Source of the DNA: an uncultured Bryobacterales bacterium
GTDB lineage: Bacteria > Acidobacteriota > Terriglobia > Bryobacterales > UBA6623
Direction: 5' to 3'
Assembly (NCBI GenBank): GCA_951813065.1
Contig: CATOTH010000002.1
Span: 868,001 to 932,000, forward strand
Length of the DNA stretch: 64,000 bases
Part shown: piece after piece, positions 1 through 9,037 of the stretch
How positions within the stretch are numbered: position 1 is the stretch's first letter
How the letters are laid out: the number at the start of each line of letters is the position of its first letter
Notes under the pieces: generated by a model
Database searches by the model: none
Told to the model about the DNA's origin: nothing
Seen by the model: the letters and a program-made list of their open reading frames with translations, nothing else
Program-made: the position numbers and the translations under genes

Positions 1-1188
1 TACCGGCCCGCTCCCGGCGAGGCGCGTCCGGACTCGCACCCGACCGAACTTGACGATGTTCGATACATTCGCAACTACCGAGTCGCCCATGGCGGCACGG
101 AGCTCCGGATTGTCCGGGGCGACCTGCACCGGCATACGGAGCTCTCACAGGACGTGGGAGGCATCGACGACGGTTCGCTGCCGGAGTTCTACCGGTACAT
201 GATTGATGCCGCCGAAATGGACTTCGGAGCCTCCACCGACCATCAGGCCGGAGGGACGGATTTCTGGAACGCGATGACGCAAAAGCTGGCCGACATGTAC
301 CACTTTCCCGACCGCTTCTCCACGCTGTACGGCTACGAGCGCAATCCCGGCAACCCGTTCGGGCACCGCAACCTGATCTACACACATCGCGACTATCCGA
401 TCGTCCCGTTCTTCATTCCGGCACATCCGCGGTTCCTGCTGCCGGACAGCCCGGATGGCGAGCTCCTCACGTTCAGTTCGATGGGCTTCGGCAGCGGAGT
501 GCGGAACGAGACGAAACTGCTCTACGATGTGGCGCGCAAGACGAACGGCTTGGCGATCCCTCACACGTCGGGGACAGACTCGATGGGGACGGATTGGCGC
601 GACAACGACCCGGAGGTCGATACCGTCGCCGAGATCTACCAGGGGGCACGGCAGAATTACGAGCACAAGAACGCGCCGCGAGGAATCCGCGACGGCGAGG
701 AGGCTGACGCGGCGGGGGGATTCCAAGAGCCCGGCATGCTCTGGAACGCTTGGGGCAAGGGCTACAAGATCGGCGTGATCGCGAGTTCCGATCACTACTC
801 GACGCACATCTCGTACGCCATGGTCTACACTCCGGACACAAGCCGCGAAGCGATTCACGAATCGATCCGGAACCGTCGCACCTACGGAGCCACTGACAAC
901 ATCGTCTTGGACTTTCGCATGGGCGACGCGTTCATGGGCGAAGAGCTATCCGCGAGCGAACCGCAGAGAATCCTGGTGCGGGCGCGCGGCACGGCCGAGA
1001 TCGCCGCCATCCAGCTCATTCGCGACGGCAAGTACGTCTACAAGATCGAACCCGGCAAGGCGGAAGTCGAATTCGACTATCTCGACATTGAAGCGCCTCC
1101 TGGCGAGCACTGGTACTACGTGCGGGTCGAGCAGCAAGACGGCGAGCTCGCGTGGTCCAGCCCGATCTGGATGACACAGGGCGAGTAG
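1..1188 (+). CDS. DUF3604/PHP-like metal-dependent hydrolase, 5'-truncated by the window edge
   Basis: The frame is open from base 1 to the stop at 1186-1188, so the gene begins upstream of the window. Internal start codons such as the GTG at 154 fall after the conserved GDLHRHTELS motif (near base 120) and would delete it, so they are not the true start. That motif, the later STDHQAG segment and the IPHTSG and ASSDHYS segments are the spaced His/Asp metal ligands of the PHP-like DUF3604 family. The C-terminal part (about bases 890-1180) is a beta-rich domain. A longer relative lies at 6336-8951 on the other strand. Substrate is unknown; a hydrolytic, probably secreted role is inferred from the family and the sulfatase-rich context. 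Confidence 0.75.
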   Translation, partial: YRPAPGEARPDSHPTELDDVRYIRNYRVAHGGTELRIVRGDLHRHTELSQDVGGIDDGSLPEFYRYMIDAAEMDFGASTDHQAGGTDFWNAMTQKLADMYHFPDRFSTLYGYERNPGNPFGHRNLIYTHRDYPIVPFFIPAHPRFLLPDSPDGELLTFSSMGFGSGVRNETKLLYDVARKTNGLAIPHTSGTDSMGTDWRDNDPEVDTVAEIYQGARQNYEHKNAPRGIRDGEEADAAGGFQEPGMLWNAWGKGYKIGVIASSDHYSTHISYAMVYTPDTSREAIHESIRNRRTYGATDNIVLDFRMGDAFMGEELSASEPQRILVRARGTAEIAAIQLIRDGKYVYKIEPGKAEVEFDYLDIEAPPGEHWYYVRVEQQDGELAWSSPIWMTQGE

Positions 1189-1282
1189 GCAGATGCCCGT
1201 GGCCCGCTGCTTGCGGGCGGGGCCGTCCGAAAATGGGTGCCTGATATCATCAGGGCATCGGCTTCCCCCTGTCGTTCCCGCA

Positions 1283-2248
1283 ATGCAGACCCTGTTCGAG
1301 ACTCCCACGAAGCAGTCCGGTCTGTTCGGTCGATTCAAGCAAGCGGTCTCCAAGACACGTGTCGCGCTGACCGGCCAGATCGGGGACATCTTCAAGGGAC
1401 AGGCGGAGATCTCTCCCGATCTGCTCGAAGATCTTGAAATGACGCTCATCGAGGCTGATCTGGGCGTCCAGACTGCAAACGAGATCATTGACGACGTCCG
1501 TTCGGGACTTGCTCGCGAAGACCAGCCCGATGCGATCGTGATTCAGGGCTTGATAGCCGATCGCATGCTGGATATCCTGCGCCTGGCGGAGAGCGGTTCG
1601 CCGCAAGAGACCGTCCTTCCCGGCCCGGAGGTGATCCTGACTGTCGGCGTGAACGGGGTTGGCAAGACGACGACAATCGGCAAGCTTGGGCAACGGCTGA
1701 GAGCCGACGGCCGCAGCGTGTTGCTCTGTGCCGGCGACACATTCCGCGCGGCTGCCGCCGAGCAACTGGAGATCTGGGGCGAGCGCGCCGGATGCCCCGT
1801 CATTCGGCAGCAAGCAGGATCGGACCCTAGCGCGGTCCTGTATGACGCCCTTGAAGCGGCGAAGGCTCGGAACTTTGACACCGTCATCGTGGACACTGCC
1901 GGCCGGCTCCACAACAAGGCGGGCTTGATGGCGGAACTCAAGAAGATCCGGAGGACGGCTGGTCGCTTGGTCCCGGGAGCTCCGCACCAGGTCCTTCTGG
2001 TTATGGATGCGGTGACTGGCCAGAACGGTCTGGAGCAGGCGCGCCAGTTCACGGCCACGGCCGGTGTGACGGGACTGGTCCTCGCCAAGCTCGACGGGAC
2101 GGCCAAGGGCGGGATCGTCGTGGCCATCGCGCGCGAACTCGGGGTCCCGATCCGCTGGGTGGGCGTCGGGGAGCGCATTGACGACCTGGTCTCCTTCGAT
2201 GCCGATAGCTTCGTCCGGTCGCTCTTCGAGACGCGTGAATTGCAATGA
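1283..2248 (+). CDS. ftsY: Signal recognition particle receptor FtsY
   Basis: GTPase receptor that docks SRP-ribosome complexes at the inner membrane. The 321-residue protein has a short N domain (residues 10-110) followed by the G domain: P-loop GVNGVGKTT (122-130), the DTFRAAA segment, DTAGR, and KLDGTAKGG near the end. The acidic A domain of E. coli FtsY is missing, which is common outside gammaproteobacteria. The frame is open from 1193, but the ATG at 1283 is preferred because the family signature FGRFKQAVSKTR starts just after it and the upstream 30 codons look non-coding. The stop overlaps the ribD start by 4 bp (ATGA), implying a ftsY-ribD-ribE operon. Confidence 0.95.
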   Translation: MQTLFETPTKQSGLFGRFKQAVSKTRVALTGQIGDIFKGQAEISPDLLEDLEMTLIEADLGVQTANEIIDDVRSGLAREDQPDAIVIQGLIADRMLDILRLAESGSPQETVLPGPEVILTVGVNGVGKTTTIGKLGQRLRADGRSVLLCAGDTFRAAAAEQLEIWGERAGCPVIRQQAGSDPSAVLYDALEAAKARNFDTVIVDTAGRLHNKAGLMAELKKIRRTAGRLVPGAPHQVLLVMDAVTGQNGLEQARQFTATAGVTGLVLAKLDGTAKGGIVVAIARELGVPIRWVGVGERIDDLVSFDADSFVRSLFETRELQ

Positions 2249-3369
2249 AATCGGGCGACCGGCAATGGCTTCGGGAAGCGGTCGATCTTGCGCGTCGCGG
2301 GATCGGCTTGGCAAGCCCCAACCCGTGCGTCGGCGCTGTCGTCGTCGAAGCCGGCGGATGCAAGGTCGGTGAAGGCAGCTACACCTACGATGGTCGCAGG
2401 CATGCAGAAGTCCTGGCGCTGGAACAGGCTGGTGGTCGCGCCCGGGGCGGGACCCTGTTTGTCTCGCTGGAGCCTTGCAGTGTCGAGGCTAGGACGCCAC
2501 CCTGCGTCGACGCGATCCTCGAGGCTGGCGTGTCCCGAGTCGTGGCCGCGTCGCGAGACTCGAATCCGGCAATTGACGGAGCGGGTTTGGATCGATTGCG
2601 CAAGGCGGGCGTGATCGTCGATGAGGCAGGGGGAGATCTGGCGGAAGAGGCCCGGAATCTCAATGAACCGTTCTTTCATTACGCGCAAACGGGCCGGCCG
2701 TTCGTCACGTTGAAGACCGCCCTGACCCTGGACGGCAAGATCGCCGCTCCGGACGATAACACTGGTTGGATCACCAGCGAAACCGCTCGCGCGCATGTGC
2801 AGGGCGTGCGCCATCGTCACGACGCCATCATGACCGGCATTGGCACCGTGCAAGCCGACAACTGCCTCCTCACGGACCGGTCAGGGCTACCCAGACGGCG
2901 TCCATTGCTGCGGGTTGTCGCAGACTCGCTCCTGCGCCTGCCCGTCGATTCGCGGATGGTCGAGTCCTTTGACGGCGACTTGGTGGTCGCGTCGACGTCG
3001 GCAGCGTCCGCGAAGCGTAGGGAGATCTTCGAACAGCATCAGATCCCCGTCCAGTGTTTCGATTCCCCGTCCGGCCGGGTTGATTTGGGCGGGTTGCTTG
3101 ACTGGCTAGGGGGCCAGGGGATCACTTCCCTGATGGTCGAAGGCGGATCGAAGCTGAACTGGGCCATCCTCGAAGCTGGCGTGGTCGACAAAGTCTTGCT
3201 GTACTTCGCACCGAAAATCCTGGGCGGGTTCGATTCCCTGCCGATGGTCGGCGGGGTCGGCCGGCGCTCGCGCGCAGGAGCCTTGAAGCTGAGGAACTTG
3301 CGCACAATCCCGGTCGCCGAGGACGAGTTCGCGGTCGAGGCCAACGTGGTGAAGGACCCTTCCGGGTGA
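2245..3369 (+). CDS. ribD: Bifunctional riboflavin biosynthesis protein RibD (deaminase/reductase)
   Basis: Catalyses the second and third steps of riboflavin synthesis from GTP: deamination of the pyrimidine and NADPH reduction of the ribosyl side chain. The 374-residue length is typical. The N-terminal cytidine-deaminase-like domain shows the zinc ligands in HAEVLAL and in PCSVEARTPPC; the usual His after PCS is replaced by Val, a small deviation. The C-terminal reductase domain begins near residue 145 (RPFVTLKTALTLDGKIA) and contains VEGGSKLNW. The start ATG overlaps the ftsY stop and riboflavin synthase follows 30 bp downstream, so the pathway genes are co-transcribed. No FMN riboswitch is visible upstream. 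Confidence 0.95.
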   Translation: MKSGDRQWLREAVDLARRGIGLASPNPCVGAVVVEAGGCKVGEGSYTYDGRRHAEVLALEQAGGRARGGTLFVSLEPCSVEARTPPCVDAILEAGVSRVVAASRDSNPAIDGAGLDRLRKAGVIVDEAGGDLAEEARNLNEPFFHYAQTGRPFVTLKTALTLDGKIAAPDDNTGWITSETARAHVQGVRHRHDAIMTGIGTVQADNCLLTDRSGLPRRRPLLRVVADSLLRLPVDSRMVESFDGDLVVASTSAASAKRREIFEQHQIPVQCFDSPSGRVDLGGLLDWLGGQGITSLMVEGGSKLNWAILEAGVVDKVLLYFAPKILGGFDSLPMVGGVGRRSRAGALKLRNLRTIPVAEDEFAVEANVVKDPSG

Positions 3370-3399
3370 CACTCCTCAAGACCGGCTGAGGACGCAGCG

Positions 3400-4032
3400 A
3401 TGTTTACCGGGATCATTGAGGAGACGGGTGAAGTCGAGGAATTGGCGCGCTCTTCCGCAGGCGCCCGCTTGGTGGTCGTGGCGCGCGAAGTCTTGACGGA
3501 CCTCAAGCGTGGCGGCAGCATCGCGGTGAATGGCTGCTGTTTGACGGCGGTTGACTGCGACAGCCGGACCTTCGCGGCCGATCTCTCACCGGAGACGCTT
3601 TCCAAGACGAACCTGGGCGATCTTCGATCCGGATCGGTTGTCAACCTAGAGCGGCCGTTGTTGCCGACCGGACGCTTGAGCGGGCACTTCGTCCTCGGCC
3701 ATGTCGACGGCACCGGCCAGGCGGTTTCTCTCGAGCCCGTTGGTGACGGGAATTGGTGGCTGCGCGTCCGTGTGCCCGAGGATCTCGTCCCGCTCCTGGT
3801 ATACAAGGGCAGCGTCGCGATCGACGGGATCAGCCTGACGCTAGCGTCCGTCGAAGAATCGATTATCGAAATCGCCATCATTCCACACACCTACGAGGTA
3901 ACTACCCTCGCCAAGACTCGAGCCGGGGATTCAGTCAACATCGAGTGCGACATGCTGGCGAAGCATGTCCAGCGGCTGCTGGCATCAGGCACCCTTGCTC
4001 CCCCTGGTGCCGAGGTCGGAGGATTGGCCTGA
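3400..4032 (+). CDS. ribE: Riboflavin synthase alpha subunit
   Basis: Catalyses dismutation of two 6,7-dimethyl-8-ribityllumazine molecules to riboflavin. The 210-residue protein starts with the hallmark MFTGIIEETGEV and consists of two lumazine-binding repeats; the second begins near residue 97 (LSGHFVLGHVDGTG). A Shine-Dalgarno-like GAGGA precedes the ATG by 8 bases. It is the last gene of ftsY-ribD-ribE; ribBA and ribH are not in the window. The segment after the stop (47 bp) separates it from a convergent gene and shows no clear terminator. Confidence 0.95.
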   Translation: MFTGIIEETGEVEELARSSAGARLVVVAREVLTDLKRGGSIAVNGCCLTAVDCDSRTFAADLSPETLSKTNLGDLRSGSVVNLERPLLPTGRLSGHFVLGHVDGTGQAVSLEPVGDGNWWLRVRVPEDLVPLLVYKGSVAIDGISLTLASVEESIIEIAIIPHTYEVTTLAKTRAGDSVNIECDMLAKHVQRLLASGTLAPPGAEVGGLA

Positions 4033-4079
4033 ATGAACTGCACCAAGGGGGAGCCATGGTCGGCCAGGCAGCGCGGGGC

Positions 4080-4916
4080 TCAGGAATCGCGCTCCTCCGC
4101 GAGGCAGGCGGGGACACCTTCGTGGTACGTCGGGTAGCGCAGGCGCAACCCGAGAGACTGCAGGACGGCGCCGCCGTCCACGCGGCGGTCCGCTCGCCTT
4201 GTCTCGCTCAAGTCCGTGTCGGCTACCGTTTCTGGTATGTCCAGCCCCAGCAGTTGCGAGCAGAGACGCGCGACATCCCGGGAGCTCGCGGGCAATTCGT
4301 CGGCGACTGGAAACGCGCCCGCCAATCGCCGGTCCATGGCAGTGGCGACGACCCTTGCCAAGTCTTCGACGTGGATCCGTGACACGTACCGGTCGCCGTT
4401 CTCGGGCAGTTTGAACCGACCGGTCCGCATGGCCGCATGGACTCCTCTTCCCGGGCCGTAAATCGCTGCGGGTCGGAGTACGAGCGACGGGCACGGCAGT
4501 GCAACAACCGCCTCTTCGGCCAGCATTCTCAAGTGTTGCCGCTCGGTTTCGGGGGTCGGGGGTGTGGTGGCGTCGACGACGCGGACAGCCCCGTATACGC
4601 CGGTGGTCGAGAGATAGGTGACGTGGCCCGGGATACCGTCAAACGCCGCGACCAGACCAGGCGTCGGCTCGTCGAGGCCGCCCTCGGTCCGAAGTGTGGG
4701 GATCGAGAGGAGCACGCTCGCCCCCTTTACCGAGAAAGGCGCAGGTGCGTTGCCAGCCGCGTCGAAGGCCACCACAGTGGCTCCGCGATCCCGCAAGTCA
4801 CCGAGATCCTCGGTGCTTCGCGTTGTCGCAGTGACGTGCCAGCGGCGTGCAATCAGCAGTCTTGCCACACGGCGACCGGTGTAGCCACACCCGATGATGA
4901 CTGCCTGGCGAGCCAC
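4080..4916 (-). CDS. NAD(P)-dependent epimerase/SDR family protein (YeeZ-like)
   Basis: A 278-residue extended short-chain dehydrogenase. The Rossmann nucleotide-binding motif is IIGCGYTGRRVARLL near the N terminus, and the catalytic Tyr region is YLSTTGVYG. A later RISRIHVEDLA-like segment (VSRIHVEDLARVV) is typical of atypical SDRs related to YeeZ. The start is a GTG at 4916 preceded by GGGAAA. Substrate is not predictable. It lies downstream of miaA on the same strand but 327 bp away, so it is probably transcribed separately. Confidence 0.8.
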   Translation of the reverse strand: MARQAVIIGCGYTGRRVARLLIARRWHVTATTRSTEDLGDLRDRGATVVAFDAAGNAPAPFSVKGASVLLSIPTLRTEGGLDEPTPGLVAAFDGIPGHVTYLSTTGVYGAVRVVDATTPPTPETERQHLRMLAEEAVVALPCPSLVLRPAAIYGPGRGVHAAMRTGRFKLPENGDRYVSRIHVEDLARVVATAMDRRLAGAFPVADELPASSRDVARLCSQLLGLDIPETVADTDLSETRRADRRVDGGAVLQSLGLRLRYPTYHEGVPACLAEERDS

Positions 4917-5243
4917 GTTTCCCAGTTTGCGTCAATCAGAGCGGCCGGGGGCCGTCGAAACGACGTCTGCTTCCAGGCAACGACGTGCTTTGGCGCGCTT
5001 ACGTCCAAATGCGGGGTATGGTGTGCTTCCGGCAGGCAACGCGCGGACCGGTGACTCCAGCGTCAATTGCGATCAAGCGCAAGAGCGCTAGGCCGGAGCC
5101 CGGAAAACTTATGGATCGTTCTGCGGCAATGGCAAACGGCGCACGTGAATCGCGATTTGAGCGGTTGTAGGGCAGCTCATCGCTACGCCAGATGGCGCGC
5201 TCCCTCGAGCGGCACGAGCCCGTCCCTGGGGCATGCCGCGGGT
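4917..5243. other. Intergenic region between miaA and the SDR gene
   Basis: A 327-bp spacer between two minus-strand genes. I see no convincing protein-coding frame: an 82-codon minus-strand frame overlapping the end of miaA is rich in Arg and Ser and resembles a chance ORF. The promoter of the SDR gene should lie at its left end, but no good -35/-10 pair stands out. Confidence 0.4.
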
Positions 5244-6242
5244 TCACTCCGGATTCCGTGGGGAGTCTCTCGCCGCCACCGTTGGCGGAGCGGGTGTCCG
5301 GCCCTCGCCGAGCCAGGCGCTGACCGACTCGAAAGCCGATGAGGCAGTATCATCGGAGTCGCCGAAGCCTTGGCGCCAGGTGACCCCGGGCGTCCGGCGC
5401 CGGAACCAGGTCATCTGCCGCTTGGCGTAGCGCCTCGTCTGGAGCGAGGTTGATTCGATCGCTTCGTGCAGACTGCACTCCCCGTCCAGGTAGCGTAGGC
5501 ACTGGGCGTAGCCGAGCGCCCCGAAGGGCTTGGCGGTTCTCGGGATTCCCAGGCTCAGAAGGCCCTGGACCTCCTCAACCAGGCCTTCCGCGAACATCCG
5601 GCGGGTCCGGCTCTCGATGCGGGCATAGAGAGCCTCCCGGCAAGGATCGAGGCCGAGTAGGAAGACCTGGAATCCCGTGAGTGGCTCCCCTGGGTCGCGC
5701 CACTGCTCCGTCATCGGGCGCGACCCGGCAAGGCACACCTCGATTGCCCGCACCAGCTTCGGGGAGTCATTGCGGTGGATTGCCTCCGCCGCATGTCGAT
5801 CAAGTCTCTGCAAGAGGCGCCACAGGTAGCCTTCAGAGTGGCTTTCGGCTGCAAGCCGCAAGCGTTCACGGAGATCGGGATTCCTCAGAGGGCCGCGAAA
5901 CAGCCCCTTGAGGAGGGCCTCCAAGTAGAGTCCGGTACCGCCCACCAAGACCGGCAGCACGGCGCGGCTCCGCATGTCCTCGAGGCGCGCTCTGGCATCG
6001 CGAGCAAAGTCCCCGGCAGAGTAATCGGTGCCAGGCTCGACATGATCGATCAAGTGGTGCCGGATACCGTTCCGTTGTTCGGGCGGAGTCTTCGCCGTGC
6101 CGATGTCGAACCGGCGGTAGACCTGGACAGAGTCGAAGTTGACGATCTCTCCCCCGTATTGCGTGGCGAGTGCCAGCGCCAAGTCGCTCTTGCCGGAGGC
6201 TGTCGGGCCCACGATCGCGAGGCATGGCGCGAGGGAATGCAT
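5244..6242 (-). CDS. miaA: tRNA dimethylallyltransferase MiaA
   Basis: Transfers a dimethylallyl group to N6 of A37 in tRNAs reading UNN codons. The 332-residue protein starts with the P-loop VGPTASGKSDLALALA and contains FDSVQVYRRFDIGTAK, a slightly altered form of the family's DSMQVYRGMDIGTAK, followed by HHLIDHVEP, VGGTGLYLEALL and the RRYAKRQMTWFR motif near the C terminus. A TAGTCT hexamer lies 10 nt before the ATG and there is no Shine-Dalgarno, suggesting a leaderless message. miaB and hfq are not adjacent. Confidence 0.95.
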   Translation of the reverse strand: MHSLAPCLAIVGPTASGKSDLALALATQYGGEIVNFDSVQVYRRFDIGTAKTPPEQRNGIRHHLIDHVEPGTDYSAGDFARDARARLEDMRSRAVLPVLVGGTGLYLEALLKGLFRGPLRNPDLRERLRLAAESHSEGYLWRLLQRLDRHAAEAIHRNDSPKLVRAIEVCLAGSRPMTEQWRDPGEPLTGFQVFLLGLDPCREALYARIESRTRRMFAEGLVEEVQGLLSLGIPRTAKPFGALGYAQCLRYLDGECSLHEAIESTSLQTRRYAKRQMTWFRRRTPGVTWRQGFGDSDDTASSAFESVSAWLGEGRTPAPPTVAARDSPRNPE

Positions 6243-6335
6243 GGCTACCGCGAGACTACGACAGCGAGGGCAGACCGGTCCAGTGACTCGCTCGAGGCCG
6301 CAGTGACGCTACCCTCTCCGTCCGCTCGCGCGAAA

Positions 6336-8951
6336 TCAACGGCGCGGCTCCCCTCCCACCCAGACTGGTGACGAGTAGGCACGGGCTCCGTCCAATTGGT
6401 CCACGCGGACATAGTAGTAGTCTCCGTGCTGCATTGCCCCGGTGTCGGTGAACTCGAGTTCGGCCTCCCTTGGCATGTCTCCGCCGATCAGTTCCACCGT
6501 GACAGCATCCCGGTCCATCCCGTCGGACACGTCGTGCTGCTTGAATCCATCAGAGAGTTCGTGCAGCGCGATCTCGAACGTCTTCGCAGGCAAGTTTCGC
6601 GGCGGGCGGACCGGCACGGGTGACTTGCCCCACTCACGCGCAGCTTCCAGGACAAAGGTCAGTTTCGTGGAAGGCGAAGCGCCTTCCAATTCGAGCAGGA
6701 GGGTGTCGGCCTGGCCGCGGGTTCCCGCGCTGAACCGGACAGTGTTTCCGGCGGCGCCCTCGATGCGTGCCCATTCCCTGTGCTTGTTATCGAAGTGCAG
6801 TGTGCGCAGGCCTGCCAGCCGGGCTCCTTCGACAGTGACTGCTCCCTGCCACTGCCGGTATCCGCGGGGGTTGTCGCGGAAAAACGGTTCGGACGACGAT
6901 TCGAAGCCGACGACGACCCGAGTATTCCGCGTCAGTCCTGAACGCAGCGGGCTCTGCGTATAAGCGGTTTCGCCGTTCTTGACAACAGTGAGCCGGCGGA
7001 TCGGCGCTGTGCCGATGACCCTCGCGCGGACCAGCCGGTTGTCGGTGTACTCCAGGCGCTTGCCCATCCCGGTGCCGTTGATGTCCATTTCCAGGATGAT
7101 GCGCTGCGCGTCCGTCACGGCATAGGCCCGGCGCCGCTTCAAGGAATCGAAAATGGAGTCGGCGGTCTTGTCGTGGGCCTGCACCGCCGCCAGGCCGCCG
7201 AACTGGCTCAGAGAGGAAGTTGGCTGGCGGCTCGATGTCCAGCTGTAACCGGGCCTGGAGCGATGGTCGTCCGAGGCCGCGAGGAAGCCGACCTGGTGTC
7301 CCTGTCGCAGGTAGTAGTTGCCGAACCACTCGAACGTGCCGTGCATCGACATGATTTCGATCATCGTTTCCATCTCGGGGTCGTTTGTGCGCCAGTCGCC
7401 GGCCTGGTGCGCGTGCGGGATGATCAGGACGTCCTTGGTGCCGTACTTTGCCCGCAAGCCTGCGTAGAGCCCGGTGAGCGTGGGAGCCGCCTGAACGCCG
7501 ACCCGGACTGAATCCGGTGATCGGAAGAAGACGTTGTGGTGGCCGCCCCATTGCCTTCGCGAGGTCCACTCGTACCCCAGGAACGCGACGAACTTCTCGG
7601 GAACCGAATTGTCCTCGACCGCCCGTCGCATGGCTTGCCATTCGAAGTCATCCAGCCAGATGTCGTGTTCGGAGAGCCCCAGGAAGTCAAGGCTGGCGTC
7701 TTCACGAGCGAACCGGTAGGAGCGGCCAATTGAGCCCTGGCCTTCGGCCATCCCCGTGTGCGTGTGGGTCTCGCCCCAGTACAGGCGGTAGGGAGGGTTT
7801 TCGCGAACCCAGACCGGATTGCTGAAAGCCTCGATCTTCCCGTCTGCGCTCGCGACATGGAAACGGTAGATCCCTTCTTCGCCAATCCGTACCGAGTCGA
7901 TTCGATGCATCGGGTCGTCACCGCTGTCAAGCGAGCGGAAGCGCTCGCCGTTCAGCGTGATGGTCGAGGGCGGGATCGGTCCCGTGGCCCGATTTCCAGA
8001 ACTGTCCTCCCATCGAATCGCCAGGGTGAATTCCTCGTCCGGCTTGACGATCGAGGGGCCGACCGCGGTGACGCCCGTCACGGAGTTGCCGACGATCTCG
8101 TAGGCCGGCCAGCGCGGAGTCAGGAAGTTCCCGGACCCGTCGAGGTCGATGTAGATGGGCAGCATGGCCTCGTCAGTCGCGAACGTCTGCTGCTTCCAAC
8201 CCTCCGAACCCCCCTGGCGGTCGCCGTAGACGAGCGTGACCGTGTCACCCGTTGCGAGACTGCCTCGCTCGACCTGAAACGAGGGCATCTCGCGGGCAGA
8301 CCGGAAGCCCCCGTGCATGCCAGACCAAGGCGTTGTTGTCGCGCCCAGCTTCACGCGCGGGTTCGACGTCGTGGCCGAGACATAGTTCGGGCCCTCCGGA
8401 TTCTGGTTCTGCGGAGTCCCGCCATCCATCTGCAGCTGTTTCGCCGCCATGATACGGGCTCCAGGGCCCAGAGGCGCCTCTCCGACCGTGTAAGTCTGCT
8501 TGATCGTCGCCCAGGAATCCGCGTGCACGGGGCCATCGACTTCCAGATCGACGCGGCCCAGTGCGCTAGGTCTCTCGTCCTTGATCCTGAACTCGTGGAT
8601 CAGCCCGTCCACGCTCCGGAGCACTCCCCGCGTCGGAGGCCTTCCGGAGAGCCGCAGGTCCTCCAGGCTGCGATATGCGGTTGCGATCTGCAGCGTTGCG
8701 TTGACAGGGACGGGGCTGCCCGTCAGCGAGTATGCGTTGATCCAGGCCCAGAGGGTGTCCAGGCGGCCCTGGAGGTTCGCTGCGGTCGTGGGCTGTCCGG
8801 CAGCGTCCTGCTTGAGCGCGTTAACTTCCCCGCGCAAGGCCGGGGCCAGGTAATCTCCGCGAGAGGGACCTTGAGCCGTTCCCAGTGAAATCCACAAGGC
8901 TAGAACAAGGCAGGTGGCGACTGCGGCAACCGTCCAATGTACGTTTCTCAT
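6336..8951 (-). CDS. Secreted DUF3604/PHP-like metal-dependent protein
   Basis: An 871-residue protein with a Sec signal peptide (MRNVHWTVAAVATCLVLALW at the N terminus). The first 400 residues are beta-rich with no recognised domain. The DUF3604 region begins with YWGETHTHTGMAEG and continues with LGLSEHDIW, IPHAHQAGDW and ASDDHRSRPG, which are the expected PHP-type metal ligands. The C-terminal third is again beta-rich and ends YYYVRVDQLDGARAYSSPVW, matching the end of the gene at 1-1188. The ATG at 8951 is chosen over an in-frame start at 9041 because it directly precedes the signal peptide and has a TACAAT hexamer 8 nt upstream. Substrate unknown. Confidence 0.8.
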   Translation of the reverse strand: MRNVHWTVAAVATCLVLALWISLGTAQGPSRGDYLAPALRGEVNALKQDAAGQPTTAANLQGRLDTLWAWINAYSLTGSPVPVNATLQIATAYRSLEDLRLSGRPPTRGVLRSVDGLIHEFRIKDERPSALGRVDLEVDGPVHADSWATIKQTYTVGEAPLGPGARIMAAKQLQMDGGTPQNQNPEGPNYVSATTSNPRVKLGATTTPWSGMHGGFRSAREMPSFQVERGSLATGDTVTLVYGDRQGGSEGWKQQTFATDEAMLPIYIDLDGSGNFLTPRWPAYEIVGNSVTGVTAVGPSIVKPDEEFTLAIRWEDSSGNRATGPIPPSTITLNGERFRSLDSGDDPMHRIDSVRIGEEGIYRFHVASADGKIEAFSNPVWVRENPPYRLYWGETHTHTGMAEGQGSIGRSYRFAREDASLDFLGLSEHDIWLDDFEWQAMRRAVEDNSVPEKFVAFLGYEWTSRRQWGGHHNVFFRSPDSVRVGVQAAPTLTGLYAGLRAKYGTKDVLIIPHAHQAGDWRTNDPEMETMIEIMSMHGTFEWFGNYYLRQGHQVGFLAASDDHRSRPGYSWTSSRQPTSSLSQFGGLAAVQAHDKTADSIFDSLKRRRAYAVTDAQRIILEMDINGTGMGKRLEYTDNRLVRARVIGTAPIRRLTVVKNGETAYTQSPLRSGLTRNTRVVVGFESSSEPFFRDNPRGYRQWQGAVTVEGARLAGLRTLHFDNKHREWARIEGAAGNTVRFSAGTRGQADTLLLELEGASPSTKLTFVLEAAREWGKSPVPVRPPRNLPAKTFEIALHELSDGFKQHDVSDGMDRDAVTVELIGGDMPREAELEFTDTGAMQHGDYYYVRVDQLDGARAYSSPVWVGGEPRR

Positions 8952-8959
8952 TGGCTGGC

Positions 8960-8965
8960 ATTGTA
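8960..8965 (-). promoter_or_regulatory. -10-like TACAAT close to the DUF3604 start
   Basis: TACAAT on the minus strand lies 8 nt upstream of the ATG at 8951, with no Shine-Dalgarno between. This matches the leaderless arrangement seen before several other genes in the window. The -35 region is weak. Confidence 0.4.
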
Positions 8966-9037
8966 CAAGACCGCTTCTTGAAAAGCGTCTCGGGCAGGTG
9001 TGCGTTCCATGGCCTGCGACCTCCGATTTCGGTCCCT

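Noticed and set aside
7758..8888. 376-codon plus-strand frame
   Set aside because: Antisense to the DUF3604 gene, Arg/Pro/Val-rich and without motifs.
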